Below, piece by piece: positions 38,843-46,456 of a stretch of 64,000 nt of DNA. This DNA is from a virus. The notes beneath the pieces are model-generated. The model was not told the origin of the DNA. It worked only from the letters and a program-made list of their open reading frames with translations, and made no database searches. The position numbers and the translations under genes were made by a program. The stretch spans positions 1 through 64,000 of the IMG/VR virus record IMGVR_UViG_3300032087_004307; one strand, given 5' to 3'. How positions within the stretch are numbered: position 1 is the stretch's first letter; each line of letters begins with the position of its first letter.

Positions 38843-39783
38843 TATATAAATCCGTCTGAGTATGCTTGTCCTGATGTAAGTCCAGTTATGTCAAATCTCT
38901 TTCTGAGCTTCTGTGGTGTGTAATTTACTGACAAGTTAATTGAAACTAATGCGGCCGTAGGCACATAAGTTACTGTATCTTTAGCACCCATTTTATAATG
39001 TACAGGCACATAGTCTACATCTTCCCCATATTGAATGGAATAATCTTTTACTATAACAGGAACTTTATTAAAACCATGCTCACCCAAGTATTCAAATAAT
39101 AATACTGGAGGTGGTGTCCCTGCAACACCTTGTGCTACAGCAGAATCTCCTGAAAAACTTTTTGTTATAACTTTTAAAAAACTAAACACGGCCAGCATGT
39201 ATCTGGCTTCATCAATATCGTTTGCTGTAAATTCTGAAGCAATAGGTAGTTCTGGTGGTCTGCTATTAATATATGAATGTATTGGATAATTCATACCCTG
39301 CAATTCATGTATATTATAATTAGCACCTGCTGATACGAAAATTTGAGGAGTATATTGCCAAATAAGACCCCCTGAATCTATAATTGGTTGTAATATGTTT
39401 GTGCCACTTAATGCACCGTCTTTTGCGTATGCTTGTCCATATACATAGGCGGCTCCTCCGGCTTTGGGTCTTAATCTTGCTCTCCAATCGTAATTTTCTT
39501 GTACTTTACTTGCTGATCCTTCTTTGCCCAATGCACCAAATTGTTCGCTTTGTTGTTGTAATTCTCCTCTTAATTGGAGTTCACTTAAATTTCTAGCACC
39601 AAAAAGTAAATTTTGGTCTGGATTTCTTGGAGGATTACTTAGTCCTGGTAAAAATTCTCCTAGAGGACTTGCTCCTAGCAAATTGCCTGCTAGTCTTCTT
39701 GCCACAGGATTCTTTATACCACCAATTTTTTGGTTGGCTAAATTTCCTAAATAACCCTGTGCGATGTTTTTTAAAAAGTCCAT
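38842..39783 (-). CDS. Baseplate/tail tube cap-like structural protein
   Basis: 313 residues. An N-terminal Gly/Asn/Leu-rich helical tract (to ~residue 50) is followed by WRARLRPKAGGAAYVYG, LIWQYTPQIFVSAGANYNIHE, YINSRPPELPIASEFTANDIDEARYMLAVFSFL and a C-terminal LSVNYTPQKLRKRFDI. This combination occurs in T4-like marine phages in a protein thought to cap or start the tail tube (gp48/gp54 group). I recall the pattern but cannot say which of the two. First gene of the minus-strand hub operon, with a late box at 39803-39810 and a 19-nt leader containing TTAGGA. Confidence 0.65.
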   Translation of the reverse strand: MDFLKNIAQGYLGNLANQKIGGIKNPVARRLAGNLLGASPLGEFLPGLSNPPRNPDQNLLFGARNLSELQLRGELQQQSEQFGALGKEGSASKVQENYDWRARLRPKAGGAAYVYGQAYAKDGALSGTNILQPIIDSGGLIWQYTPQIFVSAGANYNIHELQGMNYPIHSYINSRPPELPIASEFTANDIDEARYMLAVFSFLKVITKSFSGDSAVAQGVAGTPPPVLLFEYLGEHGFNKVPVIVKDYSIQYGEDVDYVPVHYKMGAKDTVTYVPTAALVSINLSVNYTPQKLRKRFDITGLTSGQAYSDGFI

Positions 39784-39802
39784 ATATTCATCCTAATACT
39801 TC

Positions 39803-39810
39803 TATTTATC
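39803..39810 (-). promoter_or_regulatory. Late promoter box GATAAATA
   Basis: Minus-strand GATAAATA, 19-nt leader with AGGA, then ATG at 39783. It drives the hub operon. It lies ~70 bp from the divergent sigma70-type promoter of the gp55 operon, so the two units can be used at different times. Confidence 0.75.
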
Positions 39811-39881
39811 AGTTTTATTAAAGCATGTTATAATATTTCCTATAAACATTTCCAGTTTTCACTTATTGTGGTAAATATTAA

Positions 39882-39909
39882 TTGACAATACACTAGAACT
39901 GTGTATAAT
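39882..39909 (+). promoter_or_regulatory. Sigma70-type promoter of gp55 operon
   Basis: TTGACA (39882-39887), 16-bp spacer, TATAAT (39904-39909): close to an ideal host promoter. The leader (about 35 nt) carries a strong GAGGAG ribosome binding site before ATG 39952. This would place the late sigma factor and nuclease genes under early, host-polymerase control. Confidence 0.85.
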
Positions 39910-39951
39910 ACTAACAATATAAATGAATTATAATTTTGAGGAGAGTTATTA

Positions 39952-40821
39952 ATGGCACAGCCTAAAAAAGTAAATTATCTTAACAACAAAGATATCCTAA
40001 AAGAAATCCATAAAAGTAAAATGACATACTGCTGGTTAGCAGATGAAAAGTATCATGGGTTTGATATTATACTGGAAGATATAAAAAAGATTAACAGAAA
40101 TAGTATAAAAGCCGCAAGAGAAAATAAAGCCGCAAGAATGCAGTATGATGCATATCAGGCCGCAATGGCATTACATGATCCTAAAGATTACAGAAATAAA
40201 CCTAAACAAAAAGAGTTCGCTGTAGAGCCTAAAAGCATAGACAAGGAAGACTTAATTTTCCGTGTAATGACTATGGAACATATTCCGCTCGAGCCAGGCA
40301 GAAAAAAGAATCCTAGGAATGAAGCAGAAACAAAAGCAAAGGTAAATTTTCCTCCTTTTAAACATTACGCATACGTTGGTGATGAGTTAAAGGAAGTAGC
40401 AAGAAGTCATTGGGAAGGTGGATTAGGTAATGGACACTTTAATCCAGAACATGGAAAAATCACAAACAAACTAGGAACTATGTTTTTAAAACTAGTTGAA
40501 AGATATTCACACAGAGGTAACTGGAGAGGATATACTTATGTAGACGAAATGCGTGGACAGGCATTACTGCAATTAAGTTATATTGGACTACAGTTTAATG
40601 AGCAAAAATCAGACAATCCATTTGCTTATTACACAGCCGCCGTTAATAATAGTTTTACAAGAGTACTTAACTTGGAAAAAAGAAACCAAACAATCAGAGA
40701 TGATATTCTGATTGAGCAAGGGCATTTACCAAGTTATGGAAGGCAGATTCAACATCAGAACGAATTGCGTGAGCTTCGTGAAGCCGCAGAACGAAGCCAA
40801 AATTCAGATATTAACGATTAA
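39952..40821 (+). CDS. 55: Late transcription sigma factor gp55
   Basis: 289 residues. The C-terminal half holds the gp55 core: GYTYVDEMRGQALLQLSYIG, FNEQKSDNPFAYYTAAVNNSF, RVLNLEKRNQTIRDDILIEQG. In T4 this small sigma protein binds host RNA polymerase core and reads the TATAAATA box, together with gp33 and the sliding clamp. The N-terminal ~130 residues, including a Lys/Ala-rich helix (KAARENKAARMQYDAYQAA), are longer than in T4 gp55 (185 residues). Its target in this genome appears to be GATAAATA. It is the first gene of an operon with gp47 and gp46, behind a strong host-type promoter. Confidence 0.9.
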   Translation: MAQPKKVNYLNNKDILKEIHKSKMTYCWLADEKYHGFDIILEDIKKINRNSIKAARENKAARMQYDAYQAAMALHDPKDYRNKPKQKEFAVEPKSIDKEDLIFRVMTMEHIPLEPGRKKNPRNEAETKAKVNFPPFKHYAYVGDELKEVARSHWEGGLGNGHFNPEHGKITNKLGTMFLKLVERYSHRGNWRGYTYVDEMRGQALLQLSYIGLQFNEQKSDNPFAYYTAAVNNSFTRVLNLEKRNQTIRDDILIEQGHLPSYGRQIQHQNELRELREAAERSQNSDIND

Positions 40822-40827
40822 TTTTTT

Positions 40828-41847
40828 ATGAGCCAACTGTTTAAGACAGCGGCTTGCTTTACGGATATTCATTACGGATTAAAGCAGAACAGCCGTTTAC
40901 ACATACAAGACTGCCACAGGTACATAGACTGGTTTATTGCTGAAGCAAAGGCCAGAAATGCAGAAACCTGTATATTCCTTGGTGATTGGAATCATCACAG
41001 AGCAAGTATTAGTGTTGCAACTATGAATGCGTCTATTCAAGACTTTAAAAAATTAAATGATGCATTTGAAACTGTTTACTTTATAACAGGCAACCATGAC
41101 TTATACTATAAAGACAAACGTGAACTTAACAGTATAGAGTATGCCAGAGACATGTCTAACTTTGTAATGGTGGATGAGCATTTTTTACAAGATGATGTAG
41201 CAATCATACCTTGGCTTGTAGGTGACGAATATAAACAAGTTGCAAAAATGCAAGTTAAGTACATGTTTGGGCATTTTGAATTACCATACTTTAAAATGAA
41301 TGCAATGGTAGAAATGCCAGATCATGGCGGGGGCATAAACGACAAAATGCTAGGCGGTCCAGAGTATGTGTTTAGTGGTCACTTTCACAAAAGGCAGTTT
41401 AAAAATAATATTCATTATATTGGAAATGCTTTCCCACACAATTACGCAGATGTAGACGACAATGAACGTGGTGCTATGTTCCTTACATGGGGAGAAGAGC
41501 CGCAATATGTAAACTGGGCAGAGTGTCCAAAATATAAAAGATTTACATTAAAAGAACTTTTAGACGATCATCAAAATTTATTAGATGAATACACTTATGC
41601 CAGAGTATCTCTAGACGTAAGTATTAGTTATGAAGAAGCAAACTTTGTAAGAGAGAAATTTGCAGAGCAATATGGGGTAAGAGAACTACAACTTATTCCA
41701 ATAAAAGAAGAAGAAGAATTTGAAGGCGGTGAAATACAATTTGAAAGTGTAGATCAAATTGTACTAGCCCAACTAGATACTATAGACAGTAATACAATAT
41801 CTAAAGAAGTATTAGTTGACATATATAACAGCATAGAAACCCAATAA
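40828..41847 (+). CDS. 47: Recombination nuclease subunit gp47 (SbcD/Mre11-like)
   Basis: 339 residues. Calcineurin-like phosphoesterase motifs in order: CFTDIHYGL, CIFLGDWNHH, YFITGNHDLYYK, then YVFSGHFHKRQF. It forms the nuclease half of a complex with gp46, processing DNA ends for recombination-dependent replication and for degrading host DNA. The gene starts 6 nt after the gp55 stop, and its own stop (TAATG) overlaps the gp46 start. Confidence 0.95.
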   Translation: MSQLFKTAACFTDIHYGLKQNSRLHIQDCHRYIDWFIAEAKARNAETCIFLGDWNHHRASISVATMNASIQDFKKLNDAFETVYFITGNHDLYYKDKRELNSIEYARDMSNFVMVDEHFLQDDVAIIPWLVGDEYKQVAKMQVKYMFGHFELPYFKMNAMVEMPDHGGGINDKMLGGPEYVFSGHFHKRQFKNNIHYIGNAFPHNYADVDDNERGAMFLTWGEEPQYVNWAECPKYKRFTLKELLDDHQNLLDEYTYARVSLDVSISYEEANFVREKFAEQYGVRELQLIPIKEEEEFEGGEIQFESVDQIVLAQLDTIDSNTISKEVLVDIYNSIETQ

Positions 41848-43613
41848 TGTTAAAGATTAAAAACGTATCAGCAAAAAACTTTATGAGTGTTGGCAACAAC
41901 ACACAGGCAGTTAATTTTGATAACTGTCAACTTACACTTGTATTAGGACATAACTTAGACATGGGCGGAGACGGTAGCAGAAATGGTACTGGTAAAACTA
42001 CTATAATAAATGCATTAAGTTATGCTCTTTATGGCGATGCCTTAACAAACATTCGTAAAGATAATCTAATAAACAAAACAAACGGTAAAGGTATGATTAC
42101 CACAGTTGAGTTTGAAATACAAGGCAAACAGTACCGAATAGAACGTGGAAGAAGACCTAATATTTTAAAACTTTACATAGACGGAGAAGATGCTGTTGAC
42201 GGTGAGCAACAGGGCGATAGCAGAGAAACACAGAAAGAAATAGAAAAAATTATTGGCTTTCCACATAATATGTTTAAGCATTTAATTGCATTAAACACCT
42301 ATACTGAACCGTTCTTGAGTATGAAGAACAATGATCAAAAGGATATGATTGAGCAGTTATTGGGTATTACAGAACTGTCACAAAAAGCAGAAATACTTAA
42401 AGAGCGACAAAAAGTTACTAGAGATAGTATAAAAGAAGAAGAAATTACTATCAATGCTATTAATAAAAGCAATGAACGAATAGAAAAAAACATACAGGAA
42501 ATAGAAAGTCGTAGCAGAGCATGGCAAAGTAATAAAGATGTAAAAATTACAGAACTAGGAACACAAATTATTGACATGGAAAAACTTGATATTGATCAAG
42601 AATTAAACAATCATAAAACCATAGTTGAAGTAAAAGAAAAACTAGCAAACAAACAGATATTAGATACTGAATTAAAAAGATTGGAAACTAGTGTAAACAG
42701 GAGTTCAGAAAAACTACTACGTCTAGAAAAAGATTTAGAAAGTGCAAAAGCAGGTGTTTGCCCAGCATGTGAACAACCTACTGCTCATTTAGACACACAT
42801 GAACAATATACAAAAGAAGTAGAAGAAGATATTGCTACTGAGCATTTATACTTTGCAGAATTAGAGGAACGTAATAAAGAAATACAAACAGGCCTAGAGA
42901 AGTTTGATGATATACCAGAAATGCCCGTAACATCATACAGCACATTAGAACAAGCATTGCAACATAAACACAATTTAGATACTATGCGTTCTCAACTAGA
43001 AGAAAAAGTAGACGAGGAAAATCCTTATATAGAACAAATAGAAAGTCTTAAAACATCTGGGTTACAGGAAATTAGTTTTGAGGTTATGAACGAGCTGACT
43101 CATTTACAAGAACACCAAGACTTTTTATACAAGTTGCTAACGAGTAAAGATAGTTTTATTCGTAAGAAAATTATAGACCAAAACATTGCATACCTTAATC
43201 ACAGGCTATCTTACTACTTGGAAAAACTTGGATTACCACATGAAGTAAAATTTGCAAGTGACTTAGGTGTAGAAATTACAGAATATGGCAGAGACTTAGA
43301 CTTTGATAATTTAAGTCGAGGTGAACGTAACAGACTTATACTTGGTTTAAGTTGGGCATTCAGAGACATATATGAAAGTTTAAACAGACCTATGAACCTA
43401 ATGTGTATTGACGAACTTGTTGATAGTGGCATGGACAGTATGGGTGTAGAGAATGCACTAGCAGTACTGAAAAAAATGCATCGTGAACAAGGCAAAAATA
43501 TCATGTTAATATCTCACAAAGAAGAACTGATAGGTCGTGTAAACAATGTATTAACTGTGGTAAAAGAGGGCGGCTTTACAAGTTATAATACCGATACTGA
43601 GTATGTTGGTTGA
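41847..43613 (+). CDS. 46: Recombination ATPase subunit gp46 (SbcC/Rad50-like)
   Basis: 588 residues. Walker A is GDGSRNGTGKTT with an insertion typical of T4-like gp46 (Lys50). A coiled-coil arm spans ~170-440, with the zinc-hook turn GVCPACEQP near residue 305. The signature LSRGERNRL and Walker B LMCIDELVDS are near the C-terminus. Works with gp47 as a DNA-end-processing complex at replication forks. Overlaps gp47 by 1 nt and the next gene by 11 nt, so all are coupled. Confidence 0.95.
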   Translation: MLKIKNVSAKNFMSVGNNTQAVNFDNCQLTLVLGHNLDMGGDGSRNGTGKTTIINALSYALYGDALTNIRKDNLINKTNGKGMITTVEFEIQGKQYRIERGRRPNILKLYIDGEDAVDGEQQGDSRETQKEIEKIIGFPHNMFKHLIALNTYTEPFLSMKNNDQKDMIEQLLGITELSQKAEILKERQKVTRDSIKEEEITINAINKSNERIEKNIQEIESRSRAWQSNKDVKITELGTQIIDMEKLDIDQELNNHKTIVEVKEKLANKQILDTELKRLETSVNRSSEKLLRLEKDLESAKAGVCPACEQPTAHLDTHEQYTKEVEEDIATEHLYFAELEERNKEIQTGLEKFDDIPEMPVTSYSTLEQALQHKHNLDTMRSQLEEKVDEENPYIEQIESLKTSGLQEISFEVMNELTHLQEHQDFLYKLLTSKDSFIRKKIIDQNIAYLNHRLSYYLEKLGLPHEVKFASDLGVEITEYGRDLDFDNLSRGERNRLILGLSWAFRDIYESLNRPMNLMCIDELVDSGMDSMGVENALAVLKKMHREQGKNIMLISHKEELIGRVNNVLTVVKEGGFTSYNTDTEYVG

Positions 43614-44385
43614 TATCCATTTAGGGTACAACAAAGATTATACCCTTACTTACGAACTTTTTGATAATCGTGTTGCTAAACGTATATGGGAACGTTTCCA
43701 GGAAACTGAATTTGACTATGTAAGCAGAACACAGTTTTATAACTTTGGTGAAACTGAAGAAGATGTAAAAGCTCGTTTAGATGAATCCATACAAAAAATT
43801 AAAGAACTAGACCCAAACATGCCTTTAGATTGGTTAAACGATCTAAATAAACTTCATACTGCCTTCCCTGACAATGTAAAGCAGAGTACTGGTGAACTAA
43901 ATCACTGGTGGAGTATGTTCAATTATCATTTACACCATTTAGAGGATATCACAAGATACCAAAACAAACGATTTTTATTTTGCTCACAAGATCAAGGAGA
44001 GCCTTTGCAGGAAGAAGACTATGATCTTTTTTCTCCCACAAGGCTTACAAATCATCTGTATATGAATTACCCACATGTGGGTAAACACATTATGGAGTTA
44101 GCAATAGATAATGATGTGGATATACCTGCACATCATATTGTGCCTACATCAATACTAAAAAATGATTGTGTTGCCTGGTTTGGTAGAAGTGTGTTTGCGG
44201 ATAATCCAGATAAAGTTGTAAAACAGATCAGAAGATGGTGTGTCAAAGTTAATAACAAACTGCCTTACCCAATAGACGACAAAAGACTTGCTATAGGACA
44301 TATTCCATTAGGCAAATTAACACACGAACCAGATTTAGACATTATAGCAAACAACCAATATTTTCATAGTGTAACATGTTATTAA
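43603..44385 (+). CDS. Unknown protein in gp46/47 operon
   Basis: 260 residues, not recognised. Rich in aromatic residues and His (HWWSMFNYHLHHLEDI, HHIVPTSILKNDCVAWFG), with a soluble alpha/beta pattern and no membrane or signal segment. The ATG is inside the 3' end of gp46 (11-nt overlap), so translation is coupled to the recombination nuclease. A terminator begins at its stop codon. A DNA-metabolism role is a guess from context only. Confidence 0.72.
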   Translation: MLVDIHLGYNKDYTLTYELFDNRVAKRIWERFQETEFDYVSRTQFYNFGETEEDVKARLDESIQKIKELDPNMPLDWLNDLNKLHTAFPDNVKQSTGELNHWWSMFNYHLHHLEDITRYQNKRFLFCSQDQGEPLQEEDYDLFSPTRLTNHLYMNYPHVGKHIMELAIDNDVDIPAHHIVPTSILKNDCVAWFGRSVFADNPDKVVKQIRRWCVKVNNKLPYPIDDKRLAIGHIPLGKLTHEPDLDIIANNQYFHSVTCY

Positions 44386-44401
44386 GTCCTTCGGACTTTT
44401 T
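44384..44401 (+). terminator. Terminator after gp55-gp46 operon
   Basis: AAGTCC, a TTC loop and GGACTT, followed by TTTTT. The stem starts at the stop codon of the 43603-44385 gene. It is a short stem, but in the expected place. On the minus strand the same hairpin has no T run, so it acts one way. Confidence 0.6.
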
Positions 44402-44849
44402 AAGTCTTCGTTAATTCGTTTCGTTTCACTCAACTCATTTACTCGACTTAAATTCTCTTCGTTATCACGAAGGTAGGAGTCATAATTCTCCTATACAGGA
44501 GAATATGTCATCACGATGGGTCATCGTCATCGTAAACTCGGGTGCTATTAGGAACCGGTGAGCCTTCTGTCCCCATACACTACCGTCTCATCTCACGGAA
44601 ACACTATAACCTAGTTACGTTTAGTTATACTGCTTGTAGGTTGCTTATTCTCATTCCTACTTCCTTTTAATACTGATTGTCGTGTGTTTGTATCTTGTCC
44701 GCTATACATCTCTAAATCCCGCACCAGGATTACTGGATTGTCGAAGAGCCCGAATTATAGCCTCGGTTGGGGCCGGTGTATAGTCCTATGTGTGCCTGTG
44801 TTGTGCCTTGATGTGAATTGTGTTCTAACTTGCGTTTTAACACTCCTAC
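44402..44849. other. 448-nt region without a gene, rich in hairpins
   Basis: No convincing reading frame on either strand. The composition is visibly more balanced in GC than the coding DNA on either side. Hairpins seen: CTTCGT/ACGAAG (44457-44472, loop TATC), ATTCTCCT/AGGAGAAT (44485-44504, loop ATAC), ACGATG/CATCGT (near 44513). TAGGAG at 44474-44479 can instead pair with CTCCTA at 44488-44493, excluding the second hairpin. It lies between converging genes. No tRNA cloverleaf fits. Possible readings are an untranslated regulatory or stable RNA, or remains of a mobile intron beside the GIY-YIG gene. I cannot decide between these. Confidence 0.45.
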
Positions 44850-45272
44850 TTATAAGGTCTTTAAGGCCTCTTTGAGGATTTTCGAACCACCTACTCTGAC
44901 GTTGATGATTCCGTTATAATAGTCGTCAGTTTCAAGTACTCGCCTCTCGAATTGCTCTCGGGCTTCTATGTAACTTGCTACTCCTCGGCTAGGGCAATAG
45001 TACAATATTTCTCTACGAAATTTGTCTTCTCCTAGTTCTAATACATCTGCATTAAGATGATCACTACTACCCCAATAAGTACGCCAGTCACTTTCTTTAG
45101 TGCCACGTCTTTTATTCTTCTTGCCTTTTAGTGGGGGTTTTGTGGTCTTAAATTTTGCTAACTTTTTACCAACATATTTTTTGTTGTTAGTTAGGTTTGT
45201 AATTAAGTAAACAAATGCTTCGCAGTCATCTGGCAGTTCTGTGACTTCTTTGTTATTATAGTGCCAGCTCAT
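44850..45272 (-). CDS. GIY-YIG domain protein (putative endonuclease)
   Basis: 140 residues. The GIY-YIG core appears as VYLITNLTNNKKYVGKKL (residues 21-38), then a basic stretch KGKKNKRRGTKESDWRTYWG and the metal-binding Glu region SYIEAREQFERRVL, ending in YYNGIINVRVGG. This form is widespread in T4-like phages and is related to Seg-type homing nucleases, but it is short and has no visible DNA-binding C-terminal module. Its ATG shares one base with the stop of the gp51-like frame (TAATG), so it is translated together with the tail-assembly genes. Whether it is a mobile nuclease or domesticated is not clear. Confidence 0.8.
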   Translation of the reverse strand: MSWHYNNKEVTELPDDCEAFVYLITNLTNNKKYVGKKLAKFKTTKPPLKGKKNKRRGTKESDWRTYWGSSDHLNADVLELGEDKFRREILYYCPSRGVASYIEAREQFERRVLETDDYYNGIINVRVGGSKILKEALKTL

Positions 45273-45508
45273 TATAAGTCTTCAGTACCTTGCTGACCAT
45301 TTTTCTTTTGAACATAATTATTTAAAACTTTGATAAATTTATTTCTTTCCATAGGACTCATTGCCCAAACTTCATTGTATGATATTTTACCTTCAGAATA
45401 GATTACCATTTCCATTACGTTAGTAATAAGTGCCTCTGACTCTTTTTTGAGCTTCTCTAGATACCCGAGAATTTCTTCGGGTTCGGCTCTTCCTAGGAAG
45501 CCGTGAAA
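45272..45508 (-). CDS. gp51-like frame, read by -1 frameshift from gp26
   Basis: 78 codons, open in the -1 frame relative to the gp26-like gene, from the slippery site to a TAA at 45274-45272. The frame has no good ribosome binding site and its first ATG is far inside (45415); upstream it is closed by a TGA only a few codons before the slip. This is the pattern of a frameshift extension, not a separate gene. The predicted fusion is about 362 residues. The visible sequence is helical (AEPEEILGYLEKLKKESEAL) and ends with ISYNEVWAMSPMERNKFIKV, which resembles short gp51-like baseplate hub assembly proteins of marine T4-like phages. Inferred role: long form of a tail-assembly chaperone acting with the tape measure protein. 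Confidence 0.68.
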   Translation of the reverse strand, partial: FHGFLGRAEPEEILGYLEKLKKESEALITNVMEMVIYSEGKISYNEVWAMSPMERNKFIKVLNNYVQKKNGQQGTEDL

Positions 45509-46359
45509 AAATTTACAGGGTCAAAATTAATACCTGCTTCAAACTCTTTAGGTCCCTTTTCAACCTCACATTCTTCACAAGTAAACATCATAGTTTTTTG
45601 TATACCAATTTTATTGACTTCTGTTACTGCTGTTTCTACTGCTTTACCAATACTGGCTTCAGTATTATCTAAAAATTCTTTAATATGATCTCTATCTGTA
45701 ATAGTTTGTTCATCTTTCCCCTTACCAATAGTAACACTATGCACAGCATCAACAATTAATTGATAGTTCATATCTGCCATTTTCATGAAACTTTCATTAA
45801 AAACTTTCAGTTTGTCCATATCGTCTGGTAGTTCACCTAAAACTTGTAAACTTCTAGAACTCTGGAAACTGGTGATTCCGGCTTCTATAGTGTTTTTGTA
45901 TTTAAACGGCTTAATAGAAATTTTTAAATTTTCTGCGGCGTCTACCTGATAAATTTCTTCTAACTCAACCATACTTTCTATAGCACCTTCAACACTTGCT
46001 ATGCCTGTGATTGAGTTTTCACAAGAAGGGCAAGGTGCTGTGACTTCAATATCGTCACCATGTGTTGCTCCTTGTACAGCAATTAGTAAAACATCTACGT
46101 CATTGGAAATCATCTCTCTGACATTTTTTACATTTGGCACACAACTCTTTATAAGTTGGCTAACGGCTTCACCATTGAGTAAAGCATCTGGATTCTTCAT
46201 TATGAGCTCGTCTTTAGCAGTCATGGGAAAGACTGGCAGTTCACCACTTTCAGGATATTCCACAATATCTTTTGTGTAAAATTTACCTCCTGAAGGTAAC
46301 CTCACATATAGTTTGGGCGATCTAAAATATTCGCTTAACGGATTTGGTGTATTTGACAT
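45493..46359 (-). CDS. 26: Baseplate hub / tail assembly protein gp26-like
   Basis: 288 residues in the zero frame. MSNTPNPLSEYFRSPKLYVRL and PVFPMTAKDELIMKNPDALL are the start of the gp26-type family in marine T4-like phages. There are two Cys pairs, APCPSCENS (near residue 112) and FTCEECEVE (near residue 263), likely binding one zinc. The last codons run over a slippery site, so part of the ribosomes should continue into the -1 frame. The gene is divergent from, and only 98 bp away from, the tape measure gene. AGGAG lies before the ATG. By position and frameshift it corresponds to the short form of the tail-assembly chaperones of other long-tailed phages; that link is inferred. Confidence 0.78.
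   Translation of the reverse strand: MSNTPNPLSEYFRSPKLYVRLPSGGKFYTKDIVEYPESGELPVFPMTAKDELIMKNPDALLNGEAVSQLIKSCVPNVKNVREMISNDVDVLLIAVQGATHGDDIEVTAPCPSCENSITGIASVEGAIESMVELEEIYQVDAAENLKISIKPFKYKNTIEAGITSFQSSRSLQVLGELPDDMDKLKVFNESFMKMADMNYQLIVDAVHSVTIGKGKDEQTITDRDHIKEFLDNTEASIGKAVETAVTEVNKIGIQKTMMFTCEECEVEKGPKEFEAGINFDPVNFFTAS
45505..45514 (-). other. Predicted -1 frameshift site
   Basis: Minus-strand codons GTA AAT TTT TTC hold two overlapping canonical heptamers: A AAU UUU (45514-45508) and U UUU UUC (45511-45505). Either slip leads into the same -1 frame. Downstream, a CGGCT/AGCCG hairpin (45503-45484) and a perfect 6-bp hairpin ACCCGA/TCGGGT (45482-45463) could pause the ribosome. The zero-frame stop is 10 nt past the site. 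Confidence 0.72.
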
Positions 46360-46385
46360 TTATTAAAACTCCTGTTAATTATTCT

Positions 46386-46393
46386 GATAAATA
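46386..46393 (+). promoter_or_regulatory. Late promoter box GATAAATA (tape measure operon)
   Basis: Plus-strand GATAAATA with a ~63-nt leader to ATG 46457, which has AGGA before it. It points toward the oppositely oriented box at 46418-46425, so the two transcripts start within each other's promoter region. Confidence 0.7.
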
Positions 46394-46417
46394 TATAAGT
46401 GATACTTATCCACAAGG

Positions 46418-46425
46418 TATTTATC
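46418..46425 (-). promoter_or_regulatory. Late promoter box GATAAATA (gp26 operon)
   Basis: Minus-strand GATAAATA with a ~58-nt leader to the ATG at 46359. Faces the plus-strand box 24 bp away. Joint late control of chaperone-like and tape measure genes is plausible. Confidence 0.7.
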
Positions 46426-46456
46426 ACTATTAAAACTAGTGTTTATAGGAAAACCG

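Noticed and set aside
44402-44849. tRNA gene or small protein in the hairpin region
   Set aside because: No cloverleaf with a T-loop and matching acceptor stem; reading frames are short, without ribosome binding sites or family signal.
45272-45415. gp51-like frame as an independent gene starting at 45415
   Set aside because: No ribosome binding site near the ATG, and the frame is open upstream to the slippery site; kept as the main alternative to frameshifting.
46439-46456. GTG start at 46439 for the tape measure gene
   Set aside because: No ribosome binding site before it, while AGGA lies just before ATG 46457.
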